Source of the DNA: Nocardia xishanensis NBRC 101358
GTDB lineage: Bacteria > Actinomycetota > Actinomycetes > Mycobacteriales > Mycobacteriaceae
DNA length: 64,000 nt
Assembly: GCF_001613365.1 (NCBI RefSeq)
Contig: NZ_BDCF01000017.1
Span: forward strand, 1-64,000
Reading direction: 5' to 3'
A program made the position numbers and the translations under genes. The notes beneath the pieces are model-generated. The model saw only the letters and a list, made by a program, of their open reading frames with translations. It ran no database searches and had not been told where the DNA came from. Shown piece after piece: positions 49,851-57,097 of the stretch (the first letter of the stretch is position 1; each line of letters opens with the position of its first letter).

Positions 49851-49914
49851 TGGGTCGTGCAGGGGTTGAACCTGCTGCCGCTATCGCCATTCGCGGCACT
49901 CACCCGAGCGACCC
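49851..49914 (-). tRNA. tRNA-like element lacking a D-arm (degenerate tRNA candidate)
   Basis: On the - strand: GGGTCGC pairs with ACGACCC (six of seven pairs) as acceptor, a 6-bp hairpin TGCCGC/GCGGCA with an 11-base loop stands where an anticodon arm would be, and the T-arm GCAGG-TTCAACC-CCTGC is canonical. A follows as discriminator, then CACC. It is 64 nt long. No D-arm or normal seven-base anticodon loop can be drawn, so it may be a decayed tRNA or a tRNA mimic. It lies in a gene-free gap. Confidence 0.35.
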
Positions 49915-49919
49915 TGGGG

Positions 49920-50372
49920 TTATGCGGCTTCGTTGCGATGTGCGCGCGCCAGGAAGCGGGCGTGTTCACGGTCCTCGGCGTACTTGAACCAGCCGCACAG
50001 GCACTGCGCTGAAGCGAGCATGGTCGACACATAGCGACCACACGACCCGTTCGATTTGGTCTTGTAACGCTCACCCGTGACCCGCTCATGAGTGCGGGTT
50101 CGGTGCTCACCGGTACCGGTCCAGCCGACCTTCGGCGCGGCGGGCAAGGGGAGAGCGGCGAGTGCATCCCACCCGGCGTTGGTCAGATAGACACCCCGGA
50201 TGCGCTTGTCCTCGGCGTGACCCATTTCGATCAGTCGGTTGAGGGTTTGAGCCGAACCGGTGATCGCGCCGGAGTCGTCCACTGTGTCGAGGGCCTTCGC
50301 CATCGCGGGTGTTACGGCTGACATAGGGAACTCGCCAGCAGCGCTGAAAAAGCTGGTCGGAATGATGGTCAT
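49920..50372 (-). CDS. uncharacterised protein with possible winged-helix N-terminus
   Basis: 150 residues. MSAVTPAMAKALDTVDDSGAITGSAQTLNRLIEMGHAEDKRIRGVYLTNAGWDAL has the layout of a winged helix (helix, turn, LxRLIEMGHA, wing, LTxxG). C-terminal CGRYVSTMLASAQCLCGW may bind metal. RBS GAGGAG. Served by the ACCAGCCAC box at 50408-50416. Confidence 0.6.
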   Translation of the reverse strand: MTIIPTSFFSAAGEFPMSAVTPAMAKALDTVDDSGAITGSAQTLNRLIEMGHAEDKRIRGVYLTNAGWDALAALPLPAAPKVGWTGTGEHRTRTHERVTGERYKTKSNGSCGRYVSTMLASAQCLCGWFKYAEDREHARFLARAHRNEAA

Positions 50373-50405
50373 CGTGAACTCCTCGGGTTGGACGGTCGGG
50401 GCGTG

Positions 50406-50472
50406 TGGTGGCTGGTTTGTGGGGAGCGTCGTTGATCCGTTCCGCACGCCGTTGTGCGTCAACCAGCCACCA
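50406..50472. repeat. 12-bp inverted repeat with inner hairpin
   Basis: TGGTGGCTGGTT (50406-50417) pairs with AACCAGCCACCA (50461-50472), 43 bases between, which contain GCAC-GCCGTT-GTGC. It lies in the 112-base gap between two leftward genes and includes a copy of the ACCAGCCAC leader box on the - strand. Confidence 0.5.
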
Positions 50473-50484
50473 CCATTCGGAAAG

Positions 50485-50685
50485 TCAGGCGACGACCGTG
50501 ACGGGTGCGTCCCAACCGTCGAGATCCCACGTCGAGCCATCGGCGAACGTGACCTGAACCCAGCAGCCGTGATCGTCGGCGGCTTCGGTGACGTCGGCGA
50601 CGACACGGCCTTCGACCGCGAGACCGCTGCGGGTGATTCGGTGACCGGCGCGGAGTCGGCTGACGGGGATAGTGGTCGTTCTCAT
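50485..50685 (-). CDS. small beta-rich protein
   Basis: 66 residues: PVSRLRAGHRITRSGLAVEGRVVADVTEAADDHGCWVQVTFADGSTWDLDG looks like a compact SH3-like barrel. It may be an accessory binding module. RBS GAAAGGA. Confidence 0.58.
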   Translation of the reverse strand: MRTTTIPVSRLRAGHRITRSGLAVEGRVVADVTEAADDHGCWVQVTFADGSTWDLDGWDAPVTVVA

Positions 50686-50708
50686 CGGGGGTAGTCCTTT
50701 CGGAATAA

Positions 50709-51101
50709 TCAGGCCGCGACGAGGTGCGCGGTCCGTGGGTAGGCACGCAGCCCCTCAGTTAAAGACGAGTCGGTGGGGGAGTATGCGAACACCTCGATCG
50801 GGCGGTCGTTGCGGACCGTCCACACACGCTGCGGGTCAACGCCGGTGAGCGCGATGTGCGCGGCCTTCACCTTCTTGCCGGCGTGCGACCCGAAGCGCCG
50901 CACCAGCTCTTCGTCGGCACCCAGTGTCCGCATGTGGGCGGTGATGGTGACCAGCGCGCCGCGGGTGATGGCTGCGGTGATGTCGGCACCGTTGAGGAAC
51001 CGGACGACCGCCTGGGCGAGGAGGCGGCGCACGCGAGCGCGGAGGGCTTTCGCGGTGGCGCGACGCTGGGCGCGGGCTTCGCTGTAGGTGGTGCGGATCA
51101 T
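50709..51101 (-). CDS. basic uncharacterised protein
   Basis: 130 residues. The N-terminus EARAQRRATAKALRARVRRLLAQAVVRFL is highly basic and helical. Then TLGADEELVRRFGSHAGKKVKAAHIALTGVDPQRVWTVRNDRPIEVFAYSP. First gene of the leftward transcript from the promoter at 51140-51168. RBS GAAGGAG. Confidence 0.6.
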   Translation of the reverse strand: MIRTTYSEARAQRRATAKALRARVRRLLAQAVVRFLNGADITAAITRGALVTITAHMRTLGADEELVRRFGSHAGKKVKAAHIALTGVDPQRVWTVRNDRPIEVFAYSPTDSSLTEGLRAYPRTAHLVAA

Positions 51102-51139
51102 CGCGGGGCTCCTTCGGTGTGATCTCGGCTACACGAACT

Positions 51140-51168
51140 ACTGTACGCGTCGCATATAATGAATGCAA
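51140..51168 (-). promoter_or_regulatory. leftward promoter with TTGCATTCA operator motif
   Basis: On the - strand -35 TTGCAT (51163-51168), 17-base spacer, -10 TACAGT (51140-51145). The same -35 plus TTCA core is in the promoters at 26715 and 51672. Read on the + strand the site contains TATAATGAATGCAAC. Confidence 0.65.
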
Positions 51169-51200
51169 CAGAATCGCATGAATGAGACATTGCGATTCGG

Positions 51201-51527
51201 CTACCGCTGCTCGTCCATACCCTCCGGCAGCGACGTCAGGATGTCCCCCAACATCACCGCAAGCGCCGGATCGCTATAGACCCGACCCGATTTCGTGTCC
51301 CGGACACAGAACTCCTGCCCATGCCGGTGTGCGCGCACCAGTACGGCCATGATCAGCATCGCCTGGTTGTACAGGTGCGACTTCGGCAGCCCGGTCAGCT
51401 CCGACAGTTCTGACGCATATCGGTGCGTGTACGGCGACTGCGTGAAGGTCAAGCGCCGTTCAGCGTCTTTGCGGCCGTTGCCGTTCGGTGAGCCGTTGGT
51501 GTGTGGGGCGCCTGGGCCCGCGGTCAT
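51201..51527 (-). CDS. uncharacterised protein
   Basis: 108 residues from ATG 51527. AERRLTFTQSPYTHRYASELSELTGLPKSHLYNQAMLIMAVLVRAHRHGQEFCVRDTKSGRVYSDPAL: the helix pair LSELTGLPKSHLYNQAMLIM could be a ribbon-helix-helix-like or HTH DNA-binding element. A 16-residue leader peptide overlaps the start. Confidence 0.55.
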   Translation of the reverse strand: MTAGPGAPHTNGSPNGNGRKDAERRLTFTQSPYTHRYASELSELTGLPKSHLYNQAMLIMAVLVRAHRHGQEFCVRDTKSGRVYSDPALAVMLGDILTSLPEGMDEQR

Positions 51528-51574
51528 GGCTGCCTGCCGCTCGGTGAGTGTTCGAGCGTCGATTTGGTGGTCAT
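51524..51574 (-). CDS. possible 16-residue leader peptide
   Basis: ATG at 51574 preceded by GGAAGG encodes MTTKSTLEHSPSGRQP and stops at 51524, overlapping the ATG of the 51527 gene. The downstream ATG itself has no good RBS, so ribosomes may arrive through this peptide. Confidence 0.35.
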   Translation of the reverse strand: MTTKSTLEHSPSGRQP

Positions 51575-51671
51575 CTGGGGCCTTCCTGTGATGCGCCAAC
51601 GCATGCAGAGGGCTGCGGGCGGGGGAGTGGAGGGCGCGCCGGCCGATCGTGGGCGGCGCTGCTGTCTCTTG

Positions 51672-51700
51672 ACGGTACGTCTCGTGTGCAGTGAATGCAA
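51672..51700 (-). promoter_or_regulatory. leftward promoter with the 13-mer operator
   Basis: On the - strand -35 TTGCAT (51695-51700), 17-base spacer, -10 TACCGT (51672-51677). The + strand reads GTGAATGCAATCG at 51691-51703, identical to the - strand at 26712-26724. It drives the 51201-51527 gene. Confidence 0.62.
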
Positions 51701-51748
51701 TCGCATGCATGAGATCGAACCGTTACCGAAGTTTCTCAGCAGTTCCTG

Positions 51749-51778
51749 TTGCGTCTAGTGAGCTGTATCTCATACAGT
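51749..51778 (+). promoter_or_regulatory. rightward promoter followed by operator motif
   Basis: -35 TTGCGT (51749-51754), 18-base spacer, -10 TACAGT (51773-51778), with GAATGCAAC directly downstream (51780-51788) covering the likely transcription start. It is divergent from the 51672 promoter and points to the rightward operon beginning at 51831. Confidence 0.58.
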
Positions 51779-51830
51779 GAATGCAACGAACCGCTCCGGC
51801 TGGCACCGGACCAACCCGAAAGCGACACCC

Positions 51831-51953
51831 ATGGACGACCGATACGAGTGGATCCCCGTCATCCACGAAACCTGCAACGGACAGGGCTGCCGCGACTGCG
51901 GCTTCACTGGCGAACTCACCGTCCGCATCAACCTCGACGAGGTGGCGGCATGA
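51831..51953 (+). CDS. 40-residue zinc-finger microprotein
   Basis: WIPVIHETCNGQGCRDCGFTGELTVRI carries CNGQGCRDCGFTG, the pattern of one DnaJ-type zinc-finger half (Cys-x4-Cys-x2-Cys). It ends DEVAA with ATGA coupling to the next gene. The upstream in-frame region gives only shadow frames. Confidence 0.55.
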   Translation: MDDRYEWIPVIHETCNGQGCRDCGFTGELTVRINLDEVAA

Positions 51954-52261
51954 ACCTCACCACCGTCGTACGTGACGTCCTCAACACCAGCGACTACCGC
52001 GTCACCGGCCACATCGGCGCAGACCACCTGTTCGCCGACGAATGCGACCACTGCAACACCGGGGCCACCGTCCTCATCGAGGCCACCACCAGCCACCAGC
52101 GCGGCGCGACCCGCGAAGGCCACATCTACTGCGTCGAACACGCCATCAACGCCATCGACACCCTCACCTGGGCCAGCGACGCCGACGAAATCGCCGTCAC
52201 CATCCCCGCGAACCTCGCCGCCCTCGCGACCTTCACCGCCTCCCTCGACATCGCAGCCTGA
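51950..52261 (+). CDS. uncharacterised protein with zinc site
   Basis: 103 residues. DECDHCNTGATVLIEATTSHQRGATREGHIYCVEH combines a Cys-x2-Cys pair with a Cys/His end, typical of zinc ribbons. C-terminal helix ANLAALATFTASLDIAA. Coupled to the 40-residue zinc-finger gene. Confidence 0.58.
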   Translation: MNLTTVVRDVLNTSDYRVTGHIGADHLFADECDHCNTGATVLIEATTSHQRGATREGHIYCVEHAINAIDTLTWASDADEIAVTIPANLAALATFTASLDIAA

Positions 52262-52272
52262 AAGGCCACACC

Positions 52273-52638
52273 ATGCGTACCTACACCGAAACCGACGTCC
52301 GCCGCATGCTCGGCCTGCCCGCGAAGGACCCACGCGTCGACTTCGAGAACGACTGGAACGGAAGCGAATTCAAAGACGCCGAGTGCGTCGTTGACAAGTG
52401 TCCTCACGTCAGCGCCGCCGTGTTTCTCGACTGGACCCGCCCCGGCTTCGACCCCGACACCGACCGGCCCAACCAACTCAACCTTGAGCAGTGGGCTCTG
52501 TGCTGGGAGCACGCTCGCGCCGACATCGCCGAAGCGCTCGACGAGACTGAGCCGTTCGCGCATGACGACGACGTTTACATCAAGGTCGTCGTCAACGGTT
52601 GGTACCTGGTGTACGGGCTCGGGCAGGTGGCGGCATGA
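52273..52638 (+). CDS. uncharacterised protein
   Basis: 121 residues. YTETDVRRMLGLPAKDPRVDFENDWNGSEFKDAECVVDKC, then PNQLNLEQWALCWEHARADIAEALDE. Cys/His residues could bind metal. It begins 12 bases after the previous stop. Confidence 0.55.
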   Translation: MRTYTETDVRRMLGLPAKDPRVDFENDWNGSEFKDAECVVDKCPHVSAAVFLDWTRPGFDPDTDRPNQLNLEQWALCWEHARADIAEALDETEPFAHDDDVYIKVVVNGWYLVYGLGQVAA

Positions 52639-53099
52639 GCGCCCGCATGTCCGGCGACGAGTACATGGAACTGCTGAAACAGCGTTCAGACGAATGGATG
52701 GCCTCACACTCGACCGTCCGGCCGAAGTTTCCGCCGCTGCTGACGTGGTTCATCCAGGACGGCGACGAAGACTTGGTTGACCCAGCCATCCTGGCCGCCC
52801 CCGAACCGAAGCCGAAGCCGGTTCGCCGTCCCCGCTACTACCGGCCCGCGTCGTACTGGCGGGACCAGATCGCCGAGATTGAAGCACGGATGGCACCGCT
52901 CACTGCGCCGCTGATCAACGACCGCGCGGCAGCTGGCGGAGTCGGTCTCGGCCCCAAGCGGACAGCCCGCATTCAGGCCAGGGAAGACGGCCGATTGCGG
53001 CGATACGTCGCCCTGCAAAAGCAGCTGGAGCACGCGAAACACATGTTGCGGAGCGCAGAGGTACGAGAGGCGCGCGCAGCAGGGAAGGCGGTGGCGTGA
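52635..53099 (+). CDS. uncharacterised helical protein
   Basis: 154 residues. YMELLKQRSDEWMASHSTVRPKFPPLLTWFIQDGDEDLVDPAI, a Pro/Lys linker, and YWRDQIAEIEARMAPLTAP with a basic C-terminal coil (RRYVALQKQLEHAKHMLRSAEVREARA). No family recognised. Confidence 0.58.
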   Translation: MSARMSGDEYMELLKQRSDEWMASHSTVRPKFPPLLTWFIQDGDEDLVDPAILAAPEPKPKPVRRPRYYRPASYWRDQIAEIEARMAPLTAPLINDRAAAGGVGLGPKRTARIQAREDGRLRRYVALQKQLEHAKHMLRSAEVREARAAGKAVA

Positions 53100-53338
53100 T
53101 GATCACCCGGCATCCGGCAGGCCGCCCCGTCACCTACTACGGGGAGGAACCGATCACCGACCACGACGGGTACGCCGTCGAGGTCGCGGGGGAGGAAGGC
53201 ACCGAATGGTGCCGCCTGCGCATCGCAACCGCGGTCGGGAGCCGCGTCCGTATCTCGGCTGAGCTCAACGAATCCGACGTCCGCGAGACCATCGCCCGCC
53301 TCGCCGCGTGGCTCGAAGATCACCAGGAGCAGAAGTGA
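53099..53338 (+). CDS. uncharacterised small protein
   Basis: 79 residues (GTG 53096 is the alternative start, sharing the previous stop). RPVTYYGEEPITDHDGYAVEVAGEEGTEWCRLRIATAVGSRVRISAEL is beta-rich; the helix DVRETIARLAAWLEDHQEQ ends it. Confidence 0.55.
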   Translation: MITRHPAGRPVTYYGEEPITDHDGYAVEVAGEEGTEWCRLRIATAVGSRVRISAELNESDVRETIARLAAWLEDHQEQK

Positions 53339-53532
53339 ACCCCAACGACATGTGGGATCCCGAGTTGGAAGCGCTCGCGCTCGTCATCTTCGGCGCCATC
53401 CACCGCAACGAAATCGGCACCGACCCCGCCGACGTTCGCGCCGAATGGCACGTCATCGGCCACAAAGAGCAAGCCAACTACATTGCCGGCGCGGTCGCCG
53501 CGTGTGCTCACGCACTGGAGGTCCAGCGGTGA
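53335..53532 (+). CDS. uncharacterised small protein
   Basis: 65 residues: LEALALVIFGAIHRNEIGTDPADVRAEWHVIGHKEQANYIAGAVAACAHALE. Mostly helical. GTG start coupled to the preceding gene. Confidence 0.55.
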   Translation: MNPNDMWDPELEALALVIFGAIHRNEIGTDPADVRAEWHVIGHKEQANYIAGAVAACAHALEVQR

Positions 53533-53690
53533 CCGATTGCAGGCACGAGCAGCAGGCCGCCGCAAGGTTCGCTCGCGCGGCTGACGAACTCCGCGCTATC
53601 GAGCACGACCTCCGGTGGAACAACCACGGTCAAGCCGCAGCCCAAATCGCCGCGCTCGCCGACCGATTCGAGAAAGACATCCAGCGATGA
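53529..53690 (+). CDS. 53-residue helical protein
   Basis: CRHEQQAAARFARAADELRAIEHDLRWNNHGQAAAQIAALADRFEKDI: two amphipathic helices separated by an Asn-rich turn. GTG start and end coupled to neighbours. Confidence 0.5.
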   Translation: MTDCRHEQQAAARFARAADELRAIEHDLRWNNHGQAAAQIAALADRFEKDIQR

Positions 53691-54211
53691 CCGAGCAAAG
53701 AAGCATCAAGTACGCGATCCGGCAGCCAGACGGACGCCTCGTCTACGACTACCCCGGCAACGACCCCGAAGACGGCGTAGCGATGTGGATTTCGGCGAGC
53801 GAACGCGCCTACGTGTGGGACACGCTGGAAGAAGCCGAACAAGCACGCCGGGTGATCATCGAATACATCTCCCGACTGGGGTTCGGGCTCGCCTACGCGT
53901 TTCGTGCGCACTCACAGGTGACTCCGTTGCGGATCGTCACAACAGTTGAATTGCTCAGGTTGGAGGAAGTAGACGACCCGAAGGCAGATGCCGAAGTCGC
54001 AGACGTGACGGAACTGCGCACGTGGCCACGAGCCGAGGACGTGCCAATGGGTGTGAAGTTCAAAGGCATCGGCGAAGCCAGCATATACGTGTGGCAGCGC
54101 AGTGAAGATATCCGATTCGCGGTATCGACTACGCCCGAAAACCCATCCGCGGAATACCTTTACGAGCTGGACATCGCATACCCCGACGGTTTCGTGGAGG
54201 TACTGCCGTGA
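53687..54211 (+). CDS. uncharacterised protein
   Basis: 174 residues. SIKYAIRQPDGRLVYDYPGNDPEDGVAMWISASERAYVWDTLEEAEQARRVIIEYI, then a beta stretch LRIVTTVELLRLEEVDDP and FAVSTTPENPSAEYLYELDIAYPDGFVEVLP. ATGA coupling. Confidence 0.58.
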   Translation: MTEQRSIKYAIRQPDGRLVYDYPGNDPEDGVAMWISASERAYVWDTLEEAEQARRVIIEYISRLGFGLAYAFRAHSQVTPLRIVTTVELLRLEEVDDPKADAEVADVTELRTWPRAEDVPMGVKFKGIGEASIYVWQRSEDIRFAVSTTPENPSAEYLYELDIAYPDGFVEVLP

Positions 54212-54399
54212 ACAAGCCGTTCGTGTACCGCACACCTATTGGAGAGTGGGCCGTATCCCGCCCCACCGGACGCGACGAGTGGGAATGCGTCGCCACCTTC
54301 CCGGCATGGCAAAACGCGTTCAGCTACGCGCTTCGGCAAGCGACCAGCGACCGCGAGCGCTACCAGCCGTGGTGGCCGCCGAAGCGAGTTGCAGCATGA
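54208..54399 (+). CDS. uncharacterised small protein
   Basis: 63 residues, Trp-rich (WAVSRPTGRDEWECVATFPAWQNAFSYALRQATSDRERYQPWWPP). GTG start coupled. No family recognised. Confidence 0.53.
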   Translation: MNKPFVYRTPIGEWAVSRPTGRDEWECVATFPAWQNAFSYALRQATSDRERYQPWWPPKRVAA

Positions 54400-54647
54400 G
54401 CGCCCCGAAGCCTGGTGACCTGGTCGTCTGGTACGTGCCAATGCCGCCAGTCCGCTCCTACACGCAACCGGTCCAGCATCTCGTCGAAGCCATCGCAGTC
54501 CTCGACCACATCCGCCTCGTCCAAACCGGTAGGCCGACACAAATAGGCGTCTCCCGGTGGGAACCCGACGGCGACGGCGAGTTCGAGTGGACCGAAGTCG
54601 AAGCCCACGAACTCGATGAAGTGAAAGTGGCACTCGCCGCGCAATAG
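54396..54647 (+). CDS. uncharacterised small protein
   Basis: 83 residues. KPGDLVVWYVPMPPVRSYTQPVQHLVEAIAVLDHIRLVQTG, then EWTEVEAHELDEVKVALAAQ. Beta then helix. Last gene before the hairpin at 54713. Confidence 0.55.
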   Translation: MSAPKPGDLVVWYVPMPPVRSYTQPVQHLVEAIAVLDHIRLVQTGRPTQIGVSRWEPDGDGEFEWTEVEAHELDEVKVALAAQ

Positions 54648-54712
54648 ACCTCCCAGCTCGCCGCCGCGACCCACGAGAAACGCGCGCTCGACGGCCAGCA
54701 CAGGAGGAGGGC

Positions 54713-54749
54713 GGCGGCCCGAGATCGACCCGCAATCTCTCGGGCCGCC
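54713..54749 (+). terminator. 12-bp hairpin between two gene groups
   Basis: GGCGGCCCGAGA (54713-54724) pairs with TCTCGGGCCGCC (54738-54749). It stands in the 134-base gap before the 54782 gene. No T-run, so it may terminate in the high-GC manner or be a leader structure. Confidence 0.45.
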
Positions 54750-54781
54750 AGCCCTACCAAGCCTCAACCAGGAGAACCGAA

Positions 54782-55159
54782 ATGCCCGACACCATCCCCC
54801 TCATGCGTAAGGTGCTCGACCACCTCACCCAGAACCCCAAAGACCACGACCAAAGCAAGTGGCGGAAATGCGTTGCCGGATGGGTGATCCAGATCCACGG
54901 CGAGTACGGATTCCTCTACGACGACCGCCCCTACGCCGATGCGTCCGAAGTGATCGACTTCCGCACCGGCGAAACCAGCAACACCGAAGACGTCGCCGCC
55001 CGACTCCTCGGACTCGACCCGAACGAAGCCGCCGGCATGTTCGGTGTCCCGGAGCGCGACGCTCTCGACTGGCTCAGCGACCTCATCGCCGCCCACGACT
55101 CGAAGGTCCTCGACGCGCTCGCTGCCGACCTCGACGGGCGGGAGATCCGCCATGCCTGA
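54782..55159 (+). CDS. uncharacterised protein
   Basis: 125 residues. LMRKVLDHLTQNPKDHDQSKWRKCVAGWVIQIHGEYGFLYDDRPYADASEVID, then EDVAARLLGLDPNEAAGMFGVPERDALDWLSDLIAAHD. The first part recurs in many actinobacterial and phage proteins (QSxWxxCVAGW). GGAG provides the RBS. Confidence 0.62.
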   Translation: MPDTIPLMRKVLDHLTQNPKDHDQSKWRKCVAGWVIQIHGEYGFLYDDRPYADASEVIDFRTGETSNTEDVAARLLGLDPNEAAGMFGVPERDALDWLSDLIAAHDSKVLDALAADLDGREIRHA

Positions 55160-55565
55160 CCGCGACACCCTGGCCGACATCGTTCGCCAGCACGTCTCCT
55201 ACGACCACCAGCAAGCCACCGTTGACGCCATCCTCGCCGCAGGCTGGCAGCCACCCGCACGAGTCATCGAATCCGTGGACGAACTCGACAGGCTCCAGTC
55301 CGCTCAAGCGCTCACCGACGCCCGCGATCGCTGGGAATCCGTGGTGCCAGCAGTCATCGAGGACGCCCGCGGGCACATCTACGAACGCGACGTCGACAAC
55401 GTCGAGTCGGAACTCTCTGGTGGCCTGCCGCACGCGGGTTGGTGGAAGACCGGCACCGACAACGAGGACTACGACAGTTCCACGATCCCGCTGCCCGTGA
55501 AGGTTCTGCGGCGTCCGCTGCATGGAGGAGAGGAGATCACCGATGACGAACGATCGAATTGGTGA
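55152..55565 (+). CDS. AAGW-PPA family phage protein, paralogue 1
   Basis: 137 residues. DRDTLADIVRQHVSYDHQQATVDAILAAGWQPPARVIESVDELDRL opens it; the segment AAGW(Q/R)PPA recurs in the 56027 and 56714 proteins. The remainder (SVVPAVIEDARGHIYERDVDNVESEL) is unique. Function unknown. Confidence 0.6.
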   Translation: MPDRDTLADIVRQHVSYDHQQATVDAILAAGWQPPARVIESVDELDRLQSAQALTDARDRWESVVPAVIEDARGHIYERDVDNVESELSGGLPHAGWWKTGTDNEDYDSSTIPLPVKVLRRPLHGGEEITDDERSNW

Positions 55566-56034
55566 ACTGGAAGCCGAAGTCGAACGACTCCGTAATGGCG
55601 GCAAAGACCGCGGCGAAATGATCCGGCGCCTCAACGCAATCGCGTTGGACGCGACCGGACTTCACGACGCCATCAACGCGGACGGCGACGGGGACTGGGC
55701 TGCGGTGTGGGAGAACGTCAGCGACCTCGGCGCCAACCTCAAACGTGCGCGCGCCCGCGTCGCCAAGTTGGAGGAGCAGGTTGAAGCCGTGGCGGGCGAA
55801 AAGTGGCAGGCGGTGCTGATCATCCGTGAACAAGCGCACCGTGTCGATGAGCTGGAGGAGTTCGTCACCGACCTCGCTCGTCACGGTCTGCGGTTCGACA
55901 CCACACCGACGATGCTCTCCTACGAGCCGACCCAGCTGTACATCAAGCTGACTGGCTACCTGCAAGACGCCGACCGGCGTATCCGCGAACGCGCCCGCGC
56001 ACTGATCGCTGCGGATGTGAATACCGATGTCTGA
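55543..56034 (+). CDS. coiled-coil protein
   Basis: 163 residues. RIGELEAEVERLRNGGKDRGEMIRRLNAIA, then LKRARARVAKLEEQVEAVAGEKWQAVLIIREQAHRVDELEEF are coiled-coil stretches. GAGAGGAGA RBS. It overlaps the upstream gene by 23 bases, the largest overlap in this run. Confidence 0.6.
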   Translation: MTNDRIGELEAEVERLRNGGKDRGEMIRRLNAIALDATGLHDAINADGDGDWAAVWENVSDLGANLKRARARVAKLEEQVEAVAGEKWQAVLIIREQAHRVDELEEFVTDLARHGLRFDTTPTMLSYEPTQLYIKLTGYLQDADRRIRERARALIAADVNTDV

Positions 56035-56341
56035 CAGTTCGATCCGCAAGAATCTTGCGCGCGTGATGGCGGAATCGACCGACAGGCAGGCCCGTGAAAT
56101 CGGCGGAGCCAGCTGGAACGAGACCGCGGCAGATGTCATCGCGGCCGGTTGGCGTCCACCCGCCAGCGTGGTCACTGACGCCGAGGCCGGCGAGCTTCCC
56201 AATGGGTCGGTGATCCTGCGCAACGGCAAGGCTTGGCAGCGCGACGGCTGGTGGTGGCACGCCGGTACCTCGACCAGCTGGGACCGGCCGTATGGGTCCG
56301 GCCCGATCACCGTCCTGCACATCCCCACCGAGGAGGCGTGA
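56027..56341 (+). CDS. AAGW-PPA family phage protein, paralogue 2
   Basis: 104 residues. ASWNETAADVIAAGWRPPASVVTDAEAGELPNGSVILRNGKAWQRDGWWW: family core followed by a beta hairpin, shared with the 56714 protein (AELDALPEGAVVRTAEGRI). Confidence 0.6.
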   Translation: MSDSSIRKNLARVMAESTDRQAREIGGASWNETAADVIAAGWRPPASVVTDAEAGELPNGSVILRNGKAWQRDGWWWHAGTSTSWDRPYGSGPITVLHIPTEEA

Positions 56342-56721
56342 TGGGCCACACGATCATCAAACCGATTCGCGACGAGGACTTCTACGTCGTCTACTCGTCT
56401 GTCGTGGATGCGCCGATCCAGTGCGGCACTCGCGCAGAGCTGGAGGCCACCTACGAGCACGCCGCAGCGGACCGGTTCGCCCGCGCGGACGAGCATGGCA
56501 CGTCCTCGATGCATGGCTGGGATGGATGGGATCAGCAGACCATCACGGTGCGTGAAGGCTTTCGACCGGGCGCGTACCCGGCGAATGCCTGGTGCGCGAA
56601 AGTCGCACGTGCGGACCTCCGCAAATTCTGCGAATCCGTTGATGCCGACGGCTACTGGAACCCGCCCGAGGGGCTCATTACCTGGGACCTCTTCGACGAG
56701 GAGGGCGACGACGATGTGTGA
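56341..56721 (+). CDS. uncharacterised protein
   Basis: 126 residues. GHTIIKPIRDEDFYVVYSSVVDAPIQCGTRAELEATYEHAAADRFARADEHGTSSMHGWDGWDQQTITVREGFRP, then WDLFDEEGDDDV. Possibly beta-rich. The ATG shares its A with the preceding stop. Confidence 0.58.
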   Translation: MGHTIIKPIRDEDFYVVYSSVVDAPIQCGTRAELEATYEHAAADRFARADEHGTSSMHGWDGWDQQTITVREGFRPGAYPANAWCAKVARADLRKFCESVDADGYWNPPEGLITWDLFDEEGDDDV

Positions 56722-57097
56722 CCGCGACACCCTGGCCGAGTTGATCAACCTCCATCAACCAGCCGCTCGGGGGTTCTGGTGTTCGTGCGGGGAAGCGCTC
56801 GACTGCCATATCGACCAGCACCGCGCGGCCGTGGTGATCGCCGCAGGTTGGCGTCCACCCGCACGCCGCATCGAGACTCCCGCGGAGTTGGACGCGTTGC
56901 CGGAAGGTGCAGTCGTGCGCACCGCCGAAGGGCGGATCGCGGAGAAGACCTGCCACTACGGCGCCGCCGATCGTCACGGGTTTCGGTCCGACTGGGCGGA
57001 GACGCAGGACGACGACATCCCCATCGGCACTGACGAACTCGACGACCTGCCCGCCATCGTGCTGTGGGAACCCGAGGAGGTGACCAGCGGTGAATAA
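56714..57097 (+). CDS. AAGW-PPA family phage protein, paralogue 3
   Basis: 127 residues. FWCSCGEALDCHIDQHRAAVVIAAGWRPPARRIETPAELDALPEGAVVRTAEGRIAEK combines an N-terminal Cys/His zinc-like site with the family core. Start DRDTLAEL also matches paralogue 1 (DRDTLADI). Confidence 0.62.
   Translation: MCDRDTLAELINLHQPAARGFWCSCGEALDCHIDQHRAAVVIAAGWRPPARRIETPAELDALPEGAVVRTAEGRIAEKTCHYGAADRHGFRSDWAETQDDDIPIGTDELDDLPAIVLWEPEEVTSGE

Noticed and set aside
49696..49899. Leftward 67-codon frame overlapping the tRNA-like element
   Set aside because: Pro/Ala/Thr-rich shadow composition, no RBS; only an ATGA overlap with 49699 favours it.
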